Positions 54,011-62,679 of a stretch of DNA of 64,000 bases are shown here, in pieces (position 1 is the first letter of the stretch; each line of letters opens with the position of its first letter). Below the pieces are notes generated by a model. That model worked only from the letters and a program-made list of their open reading frames with translations, was not told where the DNA came from and did no database searches. The position numbers were made by a program, and so were the translations under genes. The stretch is taken from contig NZ_PYGJ01000001.1 in the NCBI RefSeq assembly GCF_003014475.1, positions 186,001 through 250,000 of the forward strand, given 5' to 3'. The stretch is from Shimia abyssi (lineage in GTDB: Bacteria > Pseudomonadota > Alphaproteobacteria > Rhodobacterales > Rhodobacteraceae).

Positions 54011-54648
54011 CCCACGATTTTGACACCCTCATTCCCGATGCCCGCGCCTTTTTGCGCGAATTGTCCCAGAACAACACGCGCGACTGGTTTCTGGCGAACA
54101 AAAACAGCTACGACACACAGCTCAAGGCCCCTGCCCTTGCCCTGCTCGATATCCTTGCCGCGACGCTGGAAACAGACACCGGTCAGGTGCCCAGCACCAA
54201 ACTCTTTCGCCCACATCGCGATGTGCGCTTTTCCAAAGACAAAACCCCTTATCACACCCATCTGCACATGCTGTGGTCTACGCCGCCAACAGGCTGGTTT
54301 CTCGGCATATCTGCCGACTATGTCACCGTTGGCGCTGGAGTGATGGGTTTTGACAAATCCGCATTGACCAGTTGGCGCGCAGCCGTCGACCACTCGGGCG
54401 AAACGATCTCCCAGACGTTAACCGCCCTGACAGAAATAGGTGCGCGCCTCAGCGATCCAGAGCTCAAACGCGTCCCCGCACCCTATGCCAAGGAACATCC
54501 GCACGCCGACCTGTTACGCCGCAAAAGCATGACCGCATGGTTCGATCTCTCAGAAACAGACATACAAAAAGGCGGCCTGATCACTAGGATCAAGACCGCC
54601 TTTTCAGAGCTGTCACCGCTTGAAAGCGCACTGCGATCCCTCCTCTGA
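54007..54648 (+). CDS. DUF2461 (TIGR02453) family protein
   Basis: A 213-residue protein with the DUF2461 signature: FLRELSQNNTRDWFLANKNSYD, KLFRPHRDVRFSKDKTPYHTHL and GWFLGISADYVTVGAG. The family has no proven activity. The ATG at 54007 lies inside the stop of the isomerase-like gene, and the small upstream extension of this frame to 53980 is not coding. The pair is probably one transcript. Confidence 0.9.
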   Translation: MTHDFDTLIPDARAFLRELSQNNTRDWFLANKNSYDTQLKAPALALLDILAATLETDTGQVPSTKLFRPHRDVRFSKDKTPYHTHLHMLWSTPPTGWFLGISADYVTVGAGVMGFDKSALTSWRAAVDHSGETISQTLTALTEIGARLSDPELKRVPAPYAKEHPHADLLRRKSMTAWFDLSETDIQKGGLITRIKTAFSELSPLESALRSLL

Positions 54649-54683
54649 TCGCAGCGCCGGGTGCGCTCTCTACTCAATAAGGC

Positions 54684-55673
54684 TCAGGACCGTCGCGTAT
54701 CCGGGTGTAATGCGGATCCCAGAATATGTTCCGAGCGATGGATCACATGGCTCGCGGTGTTCACGATCAACGGATCAGGCGTGCCAACCAGTTCAATGTC
54801 TTTGCCCGGATAATCCAATGACGCCAGAAAATGGGTCATACAGTTCAAACGCGCGCGCTTTTTGTCGTCTGACTTGATCACCGTCCACGGCGCGTCTGCC
54901 GTATCCGTGTAAAAGAACATGGCCTCCTTGGCCTCGGTATAATCTTCCCACTTGCTCAGCGAAGCCTTGTCAATCGGGCTCAGCTTCCATTGCTTAAGTG
55001 GATCCGTTTCGCGGCTGGCGAACCGGCGCTTCTGCTCTTCGCGCGTGACCGAAAACCAGAACTTGAACAGCTGAATCCCCGACCGTACCAGCATTCGCTC
55101 CAGATCGGGCGTCTGGCGCATGAACTCAAGGTATTCATGCGGTTCGCAAAATCCCATCACCCGCTCAACACCGGCGCGGTTATACCAAGACCGGTCATAA
55201 AGAACGATCTCGCCGGCGGTTGGCAAATGGTTGATATAGCGTTGAAAATACCACTGCCCACGCTCTTCGTCGGTCGGCTTATTCAGCGCAACCACACGCG
55301 CGGATCGCGGGTTCAAATGCTCGGTAAACCGTTTGATCGTGCCCCCTTTGCCAGCCGCATCGCGCCCTTCAAAGATCATCACAAACTTCTGCCCGGTCTC
55401 CTGCGCCCAGAGCTGCACTTTTAGCAACTCCGCCTGCAACTGCGCCTTGCGGTCTTCGTACACACGACGTGACAGGCGGGTGTCATATGGGTACTCGCCC
55501 CGTTCAAACGCACGCCGCACATCCTCTTTGCTGGGCGCGACGCCGCCCGGCGTTTTACCCGCATCTGCCGTTGCTGCGGTCTGGGTTGTGTCCACGCCAT
55601 TGGCCGCGCTTACAGCGTCGGTTTTGAGCGTTGCATCGGCTTTTGGCTTGGCGGATTGAGGGGCTGCGGACAT
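54684..55673 (-). CDS. ppk2: Polyphosphate kinase 2
   Basis: Transfers phosphate between polyphosphate and nucleoside diphosphates. The 329 residues contain the PPK2 Walker A FEGRDAAGKGGTIKRFTEHL, the lid/arginine region VVALNKPTDEERGQWYFQRY and Walker B EIVLYDRSWYNRAGVERVMG. The first 70 residues are Ala/Lys/Asp-rich and probably disordered. The ATG at 55673 has AGGAG seven bases upstream. Subclass (GDP- or ADP-preferring) is not decided here. Divergent from parE. Confidence 0.93.
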   Translation of the reverse strand: MSAAPQSAKPKADATLKTDAVSAANGVDTTQTAATADAGKTPGGVAPSKEDVRRAFERGEYPYDTRLSRRVYEDRKAQLQAELLKVQLWAQETGQKFVMIFEGRDAAGKGGTIKRFTEHLNPRSARVVALNKPTDEERGQWYFQRYINHLPTAGEIVLYDRSWYNRAGVERVMGFCEPHEYLEFMRQTPDLERMLVRSGIQLFKFWFSVTREEQKRRFASRETDPLKQWKLSPIDKASLSKWEDYTEAKEAMFFYTDTADAPWTVIKSDDKKRARLNCMTHFLASLDYPGKDIELVGTPDPLIVNTASHVIHRSEHILGSALHPDTRRS

Positions 55674-55886
55674 GCTATCTCCTAATGGTTTGACCTTTGC
55701 GCACACCTTACCAAACGCTCACCCCGCCCGCTTTGATACACGTCAAACGCATCATTGTTTTCCCGCGCACCACACGCAATCCGACGTCATTCGCCCAATC
55801 TTGCCTCAGACACGGATCATATCTTTCCGCCGCTGCAATCCCCTGCCATAATGACTGTCAAACAAAACCAAGAATGAGCAGCGCGA

Positions 55887-57845
55887 ATGCCTAACGATCT
55901 CCTGACCGAGAGCCAGTCCCAGACCTATGACGCCTCCTCTATCGAGGTCCTCGAAGGTCTTGAACCCGTCCGCAAACGCCCCGGCATGTATATCGGCGGC
56001 ACGGACGAACGCGCGCTGCACCACATGGTCGCCGAGATCCTCGACAACTCCATGGATGAAGCCGTCGCCGGCCACGCCACAAGGATCGAGGTCGAGCTGC
56101 ACGACGACTACGCCTTTACGGTGCGCGACAACGGGCGCGGCATCCCGGTTGATCCGCACCCCAAGTTCCCCGACAAATCCGCGCTTGAGGTGATCCTTTG
56201 TACCCTGCACGCAGGTGGCAAATTCTCGGGCAAAGCCTATCAAACCTCTGGCGGTCTGCACGGTGTTGGCGCGTCGGTCGTCAATGCGCTCAGCGATTCA
56301 ATGGTGGTTCAGGTGGCCCGCAATAAGGAACTCTTTGAACAGCGTTTCTCGCGCGGCATTCCTCAGGGTCCGGTCGAAAAACTGGGTCCCACCCAAAACC
56401 GTCGCGGCACCACCGTGACCTTTCATGCCGACCCCGATATCTTTGGCCAGCACCGCTTTAAACCTGCGCGCCTGTTCAAATCCATCCGCTCCAAGGCCTA
56501 TCTCTTCTCCGGCGTGGAAATCCGCTGGAAAACCGCTATCGATGACGGCGAAACCCCGACCGAGGCCACCTTCCACTTCCCCGGCGGTCTGGCCGATTAC
56601 CTTACGGAATCGATGAACGGCTCCTCCACCTATGCCGAGCACCCCTTTGCCGGCACGGTCGACTTTCAGGAACGGTTCAACACACCGGGCAAGGTGGAAT
56701 GGGCCATCAACTGGACCCCGTCGCGCGACGGTTTTATCCAGTCCTACTGTAACACTGTCCCCACGCCCGAGGGCGGTACCCATGTCGCCGGGTTCTGGGC
56801 CGCCGTGCTCAAAGGCATCCGCGCCTATGGCGAACTGGTGAACAACAAAAAGGCCGCGCAAATCACCCGCGACGACCTGATCACTGGCGGCTGCGCGCTG
56901 GTTTCCTGTTTCATCAGCGAGCCTGAATTTGTCGGCCAGACCAAGGATCGCCTCGCCACAACCGAGGCACAGCGACTGGTGGAAAACGCCGTGCGCGACC
57001 ACTTTGACAACTGGCTCGCCGCAGATACCAAATCCGCCGGCGCCATTCTCGATTTCCTCGTGCTGCGCGCCGAAGAGCGCCTGCGCCGTCGTCAGGAAAA
57101 GGAAACCGCCCGCAAAACCGCCACCAAGAAACTGCGCCTGCCCGGCAAGCTGGTGGATTGCTCGCAAAACAATCGCGACGGCACCGAACTGTTTATTGTC
57201 GAGGGTGACTCGGCGGGTGGCTCGGCCAAGATGGCACGGGATCGCAAGACCCAAGCCCTCCTGCCATTGCGCGGTAAAATCCTCAACGTCCTCGGCGCGG
57301 CCGGATCCAAGATCACCACCAACCAGGAGATCAACGACCTCACACAGGCGCTTGGCGTTGGCCTTGGCACCCGGTTCAACGTCGACGATCTGCGTTACGA
57401 CAAGATCATTATCATGACCGACGCCGACGTCGACGGCGCCCATATCGCGGCCCTGTTGATGACCTTCTTCTTCACCCAAATGCGCCCGATGATCGATTCA
57501 GGCCACCTCTACCTCGCCTGCCCGCCCCTGTTCCGCCTGACCCAAGGCGCCCGCCGGGTCTATTGTCTGGACGAGGCCGAGCGCGACGAGTGGCTGGAAA
57601 AGGGCCTTGGTGGCAAAGGCAAAATCGACGTCTCCCGCTTTAAGGGTCTGGGTGAAATGGACGCCAAAGACCTGAAAGAAACCACCATGAACCCCGCCTC
57701 CCGCAAACTGATCCGCGTGACAATAGACGAGGATGAACCCGGCGAAACCGGCGACCTGGTCGAGCGCCTGATGGGCAAAAAGCCGGAGAAGCGATTCCAG
57801 TACATTCAGGAGAATGCACGGTTCGTGGAGGAGTTGGATGTTTGA
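55887..57845 (+). CDS. parE: DNA topoisomerase IV subunit B
   Basis: ATPase subunit of the decatenating topoisomerase. The 652 residues have the GHKL ATP site VAEILDNSMDEAVAG, DNGRGIPVDPHP and SGGLHGVGASVVNALS; the transducer; and the TOPRIM domain with LFIVEGDSAGGSAKMARDR, PLRGKILNV and MTDADVDGAHI. The length and lack of the long GyrB insert favour ParE. Its last codon region overlaps the start of the next, unrelated gene. Confidence 0.96.
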   Translation: MPNDLLTESQSQTYDASSIEVLEGLEPVRKRPGMYIGGTDERALHHMVAEILDNSMDEAVAGHATRIEVELHDDYAFTVRDNGRGIPVDPHPKFPDKSALEVILCTLHAGGKFSGKAYQTSGGLHGVGASVVNALSDSMVVQVARNKELFEQRFSRGIPQGPVEKLGPTQNRRGTTVTFHADPDIFGQHRFKPARLFKSIRSKAYLFSGVEIRWKTAIDDGETPTEATFHFPGGLADYLTESMNGSSTYAEHPFAGTVDFQERFNTPGKVEWAINWTPSRDGFIQSYCNTVPTPEGGTHVAGFWAAVLKGIRAYGELVNNKKAAQITRDDLITGGCALVSCFISEPEFVGQTKDRLATTEAQRLVENAVRDHFDNWLAADTKSAGAILDFLVLRAEERLRRRQEKETARKTATKKLRLPGKLVDCSQNNRDGTELFIVEGDSAGGSAKMARDRKTQALLPLRGKILNVLGAAGSKITTNQEINDLTQALGVGLGTRFNVDDLRYDKIIIMTDADVDGAHIAALLMTFFFTQMRPMIDSGHLYLACPPLFRLTQGARRVYCLDEAERDEWLEKGLGGKGKIDVSRFKGLGEMDAKDLKETTMNPASRKLIRVTIDEDEPGETGDLVERLMGKKPEKRFQYIQENARFVEELDV

Positions 57846-58711
57846 GTGAAGTCTTCGACAAGCTCATTGAAAGTGCACGGTTCTTTGGAGTCGAGGCCGT
57901 AAAAAACGCAGTAGAAGCACATACTAAAGACCCGTCCAGATGGCCTTTGGCCATGTTACATTTGGTCACGAGTTTCGAATTGGCTTCGAAAGCACTCTTG
58001 GCCAAACAGCACCCAGCGTTTGTGAGCGAAAAAGTTGAAGGAGGCGAAAAGACAGTTTCGATACAGGGAGCGTTCGAACGCCTACAAAGACCGGAAATCT
58101 ATGGTCTTCGCCTATCCGAAAAGGACAAGAAGCGAATTTTTGGTGCTGTAAAGATTCGTAATGGTATTGCCCATGGCTTGGGTACTTCAAATGCGGCATC
58201 AACAGAGGCGAAGTTTTTTGAAGTCTTCGCCTATTTGCGTGACTTTCTAAGCTTTCATTTGAAGCTCAATATCCTTGACGAAGTAGAGAGAAAAACTGCT
58301 GTAAAACTTTTGTCTATCAAGAAGCAAGTTCACGAGCTCGAAAAGCGTGCAACGAATAACTTGGATGCGACTGAGCTTGTTTGGTACTGCCAAGAATGCG
58401 ACAAGGATTTCATGGTTGAAAGAGAAGGCGAGTTTCTTTGTCTCTACTGCCATTGGGAAGAGCCGCTTAATGCTTGTCAGCGTTGTTCAATTTCTATTCC
58501 GGAATGGGAACTTCTCAACGCAGAAGAACTGTTTGAATGGGAGTTTTCGGAGGAAAAAGCCGAGCTAATTACCAACTACGGCATTGGAGAGGACAGAGTC
58601 TGTCCATCCTGCTTTAAGGAACTACAAGAAGAAGTTGATACTATGGCTCGCGAAGAAGAATGGCGATATGCGGAAGAGGAGTATCAATACTATTTGTCGA
58701 CCAAAGGTTGA
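57842..58711 (+). CDS. HEPN-like protein with C-terminal zinc ribbons
   Basis: A 289-residue protein of no family I can name. The N-terminal half is helical (WPLAMLHLVTSFELASKALL) and has R106-NGIA-H111, an R-X4-H motif like that of HEPN ribonucleases. The C-terminal half has four CxxC pairs (183/186, 200/203, 212/215, 254/257), enough for two zinc ribbons. The gene is visibly more A+T-rich than parE and uses AT-ending codons, a sign of transfer. The start is a TTG overlapping the parE stop by TTGA, with no clear ribosome site, so translation may depend on parE. Confidence 0.75.
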   Translation: MSEVFDKLIESARFFGVEAVKNAVEAHTKDPSRWPLAMLHLVTSFELASKALLAKQHPAFVSEKVEGGEKTVSIQGAFERLQRPEIYGLRLSEKDKKRIFGAVKIRNGIAHGLGTSNAASTEAKFFEVFAYLRDFLSFHLKLNILDEVERKTAVKLLSIKKQVHELEKRATNNLDATELVWYCQECDKDFMVEREGEFLCLYCHWEEPLNACQRCSISIPEWELLNAEELFEWEFSEEKAELITNYGIGEDRVCPSCFKELQEEVDTMAREEEWRYAEEEYQYYLSTKG

Positions 58712-58823
58712 GTTGCGCGTCAAAGCAAGTAACCAATCCGCGAGTTTACTGCCTAAAACGCCACCTCACGAAGCTCAGCGTCCGACCCGGGGTGGGCGCG
58801 GAACGCTCCCGCCCATGGGGGCG

Positions 58824-59140
58824 GGTCGGGCGCGGCGATATGCCGTGCATTTCGCATGGGGTCAGACCAAAAAGACCTCCGCACAAAACAAACCGACAAA
58901 GGGCGTCCCTCTCGCGTATTGCTGCGCAATACGCTGCCGGGCTCGGGGATTGTGCCAATCCCCTTGGTCGGGCGCGGCGAAATGCATGCATTTCGCATGG
59001 GGTCAGAACAAAAAGACCACCGCGCAAGACAAACCGACAATGGACGTCCCTCTCGCGCATTGCTCGCAATACGCTGTCAGGCTCGGGGATTGGGCCAATC
59101 CCCTTGGTCGGGCGCGGCGAAATGCACTGCGTTTCGCATC
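58824..59140. repeat. 141-bp tandem direct repeat, about 2.25 copies
   Basis: Units begin GGTCGGGCGCGGCGA at 58824 and 58966, with a truncated third from 59106. Each full unit is about 141 bp and carries two inverted repeats: GCGTATTGC/GCAATACGC and GGGGATTG/CAATCCCC. It fills the 468-base gene-free gap between the HEPN-like gene and the next small gene; bases 58712-58823 show nothing else. Short reading frames across it on both strands repeat themselves and are not taken as genes. Confidence 0.85.
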
Positions 59141-59179
59141 TGGCTTGAGTGGCAACCGAACCTCTGCCAAACTCCCCCC

Positions 59180-59581
59180 ATGCGCCTTCTCATCCTGATC
59201 CTCTGCCTGATCCCTCTCACCGCCACGGCCCAAAACCGGGCGGACTCGGCCCGTCATCAGGCGCTACCGCATAACCAACAGACCAAGCCTCAGACGCAGC
59301 AACAATGGCCACAAAACCAACCGCGCACACAGCTCTTTTGTGACCAATACGCCCGCGCCGCCGCTGGCAAGGGCGGCACCACACGGGGCAGCATTGCCGG
59401 GCACACCATCGGCAAACAGGGCGGTGCAATCGCCACGCAAGACCGGGATCAGGCTGCGGCCCTTGGTATTGTCGGCGGCGCCATTGGTTCCACCGCTGGC
59501 GCGCAACAGGACAAACAGTTCTACGCCTTCCACTTTAACGAATGCATGTCCGGCGGTCGCCTCTTGCCCACGTCAAACTGA
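59180..59581 (+). CDS. Small exported glycine-zipper-like protein
   Basis: A 133-residue protein with signal peptide MRLLILILCLIPLTATA. The first mature 40 residues are Gln/Pro/Asn-rich and disordered. The C-terminal part has GTTRGSIAGHTIGKQGGAIA and AAALGIVGGAIGSTAGAQQ, small-residue repeats like those of glycine-zipper outer-membrane or lipoprotein families, and two cysteines (LFCDQYA, NECMSG). The long upstream frame through the tandem repeat is not coding; the ATG at 59180 is the start. Confidence 0.72.
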   Translation: MRLLILILCLIPLTATAQNRADSARHQALPHNQQTKPQTQQQWPQNQPRTQLFCDQYARAAAGKGGTTRGSIAGHTIGKQGGAIATQDRDQAAALGIVGGAIGSTAGAQQDKQFYAFHFNECMSGGRLLPTSN

Positions 59582-59627
59582 CCAACCTGTGAACCCTGTT
59601 TCAACCCATCCGCGCTAGGGTGCCCCC

Positions 59628-60380
59628 ATGGTCGATATTATTCACGCAAACCAGCTTCTGCTTATGATCGCGTTCTTTGGCGCGGGAAGCCTTGGTGCGT
59701 TGCTACTCTATCGCCAGCCCAAAGGCTCGCGTGCGTGGGAAATTGCCGATCTGCTTTGGGTCGTGCTGGGCGGGGTTGGGGCCATCGCCGCGATCATCGC
59801 GGGTATTTATCAAGAGGACAGCACCCGCCTTGATCGCCAGATCACCGTCGCCTACACCGCGTCCCACGCCTTTGACACCGACGCCGCGCGCTTTCGCCTG
59901 CGCAACTGTGCCCCGCCACAGGGCCGCGACCTGACGCAGATTTGCGAAAAGGTCGAATTCCTCTCGGCCTCCACCGCCAAGAACTCGGCCCTGCCCCTGT
60001 TTCTCTCGGTCAGCGAACACGCCGCACCGCTTCAGGGGCTTGGCCTCGGCTTCCTGCGTGGCAAGTCCAAGGCGATGGACGACATGGAACATTCCATGCG
60101 CCAGTTGAACGAATCGCGGTTTCTGGTCTTTGACCCCCGCGACGTGGACACCGTGATGGCGCTGGGGCGGCTGGGTCTGCTGGAACCCGCGATTGCCGCC
60201 GACTACCGCGTTCTGGCGCTGTCTTATGACGCGCTGATCAATCAGGTCACACAGCTACGCGCTGACTGGCAATTGCTACAGGCCAATCGCCACCTGCTCG
60301 CCGTGCAGATTATCGCGCTTTGCTTGTTGGCCTTTGCCGCGCCCTTCCGTTTGGGCAAATCCGTGGTTGCGCTGTTCTGA
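59628..60380 (+). CDS. Membrane protein of unknown function
   Basis: A 250-residue protein with two N-terminal helices (LLLMIAFFGAGSLGALLLY, LLWVVLGGVGAIAAIIAGIY), a soluble middle containing two cysteines (RNCAPPQ, QICEKVEF), and a C-terminal helix (LLAVQIIALCLLAFAAPF). The layout suggests a periplasmic loop between membrane anchors. I do not recognise the family. It is 46 bases downstream of the glycine-zipper gene and may share its transcript. Confidence 0.72.
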   Translation: MVDIIHANQLLLMIAFFGAGSLGALLLYRQPKGSRAWEIADLLWVVLGGVGAIAAIIAGIYQEDSTRLDRQITVAYTASHAFDTDAARFRLRNCAPPQGRDLTQICEKVEFLSASTAKNSALPLFLSVSEHAAPLQGLGLGFLRGKSKAMDDMEHSMRQLNESRFLVFDPRDVDTVMALGRLGLLEPAIAADYRVLALSYDALINQVTQLRADWQLLQANRHLLAVQIIALCLLAFAAPFRLGKSVVALF

Positions 60381-60428
60381 CAAGTGTTTACGGCTTGCCC
60401 GCCGGTGCGCCCATGCTAGGCTCGCCTC

Positions 60429-61106
60429 ATGCGCGCCTCTCTGTTGATCCTGCCCCTGATGCTGCTTGCCTGCTCACGTCCCCTCTCACCCGGCGAAGAG
60501 GCGTTCATGGCCGATTTCGCCGGAGACAGCTTTGAACCGGCCCGCGCCCGCATTGTCGCCGACGTGCCGCTGGGTGTGGCGACGTTTAAATACGAAAAAC
60601 GCCCGCGCCTGTCGTGCCGCGAACGAATCCACCCCGAACCGGATGAGGCGGTGATCACCACCTCTCCGGCGGGGTTGGTACTGTGGAACACGCTCTATAC
60701 GTCCGAGGGCTGGTATCTTGACGATTACCTCCCCGCCTACCCCGAAACGGTCAACCTTCAGGCCGCGCTGTTTTTTGCGCACGAGCTGACCCATATATGG
60801 CAATGGCAAAACCGCGACCTGACCGGCTATTCCCCCCGCCGTGCTGCACGCGAACATCAGGTTCAGGATGACCCATATCAATTCGAGCTCGACACCAGTA
60901 CGCAGTTCCTTGGCTACGGGTACGAGCAACAGGCGTCGATTGTCGAAGAGTATCTCTGTTGCGCGGCCCTCGACCCCAAGGCCCCGCGCACCTCACGGCT
61001 GCGCGACCTGTTGAGCCAGAACTTCCCAATCGATCAATTGCCCCGCCCGGAAAATGTGATTCTGCCTTGGGAAGACGCCGAGATCAAAGGTATCTGCCGC
61101 GCCTGA
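60429..61106 (+). CDS. Lipoprotein with HExxH metallopeptidase-like motif
   Basis: A 225-residue protein with a lipobox LMLLACS, so it is probably lipid-anchored. It carries FAHELTHIWQWQNRDLTGYS, an HExxH zinc motif, followed 50 residues later by GYGYEQQASIVEEY, which may supply the third ligand. The combination recalls DUF4157-like predicted metallopeptidases, some of which accompany contractile or toxin systems; nothing of that kind is near. Proteolytic activity is not shown. Confidence 0.8.
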   Translation: MRASLLILPLMLLACSRPLSPGEEAFMADFAGDSFEPARARIVADVPLGVATFKYEKRPRLSCRERIHPEPDEAVITTSPAGLVLWNTLYTSEGWYLDDYLPAYPETVNLQAALFFAHELTHIWQWQNRDLTGYSPRRAAREHQVQDDPYQFELDTSTQFLGYGYEQQASIVEEYLCCAALDPKAPRTSRLRDLLSQNFPIDQLPRPENVILPWEDAEIKGICRA

Positions 61107-61111
61107 ACCAC

Positions 61112-61144
61112 ACCGACGCGATACCGACGTGATACCGACGTGAT
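61112..61144 (+). repeat. Phased 11-bp tandem repeat ACCGACGNGAT, three units
   Basis: ACCGACGCGAT, ACCGACGTGAT and ACCGACGTGAT are directly joined, followed by a decayed ACTGAA. This is the same repeat as at 8956-8999, 52 kb away. It starts six bases after the stop of the HExxH lipoprotein gene and ends just before a minus-strand terminator. Confidence 0.82.
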
Positions 61145-61156
61145 ACTGAAAACCAC

Positions 61157-61178
61157 AAAAAAGGGGCCAGACGGCCCC
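61157..61178 (-). terminator. Terminator of the PA14-like gene
   Basis: GGGGCC (61163-61168) pairs with GGCCCC (61173-61178) around AGAC. On the minus strand it is followed by T6 (complement of 61157-61162), so it serves the minus-strand gene that ends at 61205. Confidence 0.8.
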
Positions 61179-61204
61179 AATTTCACATCAGCTGTAGCGT
61201 TCAA

Positions 61205-61780
61205 TCACTTGTAACCAAACGCCGAATTCGGGATCAGCGCGCGCTTACCACCCGGCGGTGTCCATTCCGACTCCAAACACGCGGTGCCTTCTTTCTGCCA
61301 GTACAGCGCTTTGAAATCATACCACCCTGCCTGAGGCACGCTGACCTCTGGGCGGCCAGCGCTGGCGCAAGCCGTGATCATATTCAGCTTGGCCACTTCC
61401 TTGCCGCTGATCCAGAATTGCGAACCGTCATTGGAGAAAAACTCAAGCTTGTAAATACCCGGCTTATCAAACTTGATATAGCCATTGATATCCGCCACCA
61501 CCAACTTGGGAATACCCGCAGTCAGCACAGGCGCGCCATCTCCCTTGTCCGGATAGTTGAGCCCTGCCAATGGCTTACCGGGCTTCGCCCATTTCAGCTT
61601 GCTACGAGCTTGGGAGAGAGTCCTGACCTGCCGCTCACCTGTGAAATAACTGACCTTAAGACCCTTCTTAACGCCAGACGGCTGCGGATTAGCTGGCGTT
61701 AACTGGATGGGTTGCGCCATAGCAATGCCGCCCGCTATTGCCAAAGCACCCGCCAAAATCGTTGTCACAATGGACCGCAT
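61205..61780 (-). CDS. Exported PA14-like protein
   Basis: A 191-residue secreted protein with signal peptide (VTTILAGALAIAGGIAMA). The mature part resembles a PA14 beta-barrel: LKVSYFTGERQVRTL, VADINGYIKFDKPGIYKLEFFSNDGSQFWISG and AGWYDFKALYWQKEGTACLESEWTPPG. PA14 domains bind carbohydrates at cell surfaces or in enzymes. It is alone on its transcript. The ATG at 61780 has GGGAGG upstream. Confidence 0.8.
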   Translation of the reverse strand: MRSIVTTILAGALAIAGGIAMAQPIQLTPANPQPSGVKKGLKVSYFTGERQVRTLSQARSKLKWAKPGKPLAGLNYPDKGDGAPVLTAGIPKLVVADINGYIKFDKPGIYKLEFFSNDGSQFWISGKEVAKLNMITACASAGRPEVSVPQAGWYDFKALYWQKEGTACLESEWTPPGGKRALIPNSAFGYK

Positions 61781-61897
61781 GAACCCATTTCCTCCCTGAA
61801 ATTGCACAATTCGTTACCCCTAACCTAAATTGTTAACCCCCAATCGGGCAAGCAAGGATTGAGACTGCGCAGGTGAAGGCCGTGTGCGCATGAAAAC

Positions 61898-62557
61898 TCA
61901 GTCACCTTCAAAATTGCAGCGCACAATTTCTGGCAGCTCAGCAAAGTCCGCGAACAACACTTTGTGCGGAATATCCTTTGCCGGTGACTTCCTGTACCCT
62001 TCTGTAAACAATGCGAAATCCACCTTCGCATTGACCGCTGTTGCAGCGTCAACTTCGCTGTCCCCAACATAGAGAACCGCCCCGCTGCCCAAGGCGTCAA
62101 TACAGTGCAACAAAGGCATCGCATGGGGTTTTCGTTCGGCCAAACTGTCCCCGCCCAGGATCACTTCAAAGTGATCAGCGAGCTCCAATGCCTCCAAAAG
62201 ATGCACAGCTGCCCCATGCGGCTTGTTGGTACACAGGCCCAGCCGCACCCCCTGCGCTCGCAATTCATCCAGCGCCGCCAAAACACCCGGATAGCATTTG
62301 CTCTGCTCAACCGGCATGGTTTCATAAAACCCCAAAACCATGTCGTGCAGACGTTGGTACTCTGTCTCCGGCAGACAGTATTCCTGCATCACCAACTTGA
62401 TCAACGTTGGCAACCCATTGCCAACAAAGGATGTTAACCGCTCCAGCGAAATCAGTTCACATCTTTCGATGTCCAACATGCGGTTCACCGCCACGTGGAT
62501 ATCACCCATGCTGTCAACAAGTGTGCCATCAAGATCAAAAACAACGATATTGCCCAC
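61898..62557 (-). CDS. HAD-family phosphatase (phosphoglycolate phosphatase-like)
   Basis: A 219-residue haloacid-dehalogenase phosphatase. Motif I is VVFDLDGTLVDS (two catalytic Asp), motif II CTNKP, motif III lysine in LAERKPHAMP and motif IV YVGDSEVDAATA. The cap and length fit phosphoglycolate phosphatase, which recycles the product of Rubisco oxygenation or of DNA repair; other sugar-phosphate substrates are possible. The frame extends to 62611, but a GTG at 62557 with AGAAAGG upstream fits the family start. Confidence 0.88.
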   Translation of the reverse strand: MGNIVVFDLDGTLVDSMGDIHVAVNRMLDIERCELISLERLTSFVGNGLPTLIKLVMQEYCLPETEYQRLHDMVLGFYETMPVEQSKCYPGVLAALDELRAQGVRLGLCTNKPHGAAVHLLEALELADHFEVILGGDSLAERKPHAMPLLHCIDALGSGAVLYVGDSEVDAATAVNAKVDFALFTEGYRKSPAKDIPHKVLFADFAELPEIVRCNFEGD

Positions 62558-62572
62558 GGCCGGACCTTTCTC

Positions 62573-62606
62573 AAAACAAACTCTCCCGCCTTTGCAGGCG
62601 AGAGAG
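62573..62606 (-). terminator. Terminator of puuD
   Basis: On the minus strand CTCTCTCGCC pairs with GGCGGGAGAG (62606-62581, one wobble) around TGCAAA, followed by TTTGTTTTG (complement of 62573-62580). It lies between the puuD stop and the HAD phosphatase start. Confidence 0.75.
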
Positions 62607-62679
62607 ATCAAATCTCGTGTCTCATTTCCGGCATCCTAGCTGAACCGCGTTTTCCGGCCCAGCCCTGAACGATGCAGTT

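Noticed and set aside
56298-57479. 393-residue minus-strand frame opposite parE
   Set aside because: Complement of the highly conserved parE core; glycine/valine-rich and without a domain.
58824-59140. Possible CRISPR array
   Set aside because: Only two and a quarter long units with no short repeat/unique spacer alternation and no cas genes.
58584-59148. Overlapping frames through the 141-bp repeat on both strands, which encode repeated peptides
   Set aside because: They exist on several frames at once because the DNA itself is repeated; no signal, ribosome site or codon bias supports any one.
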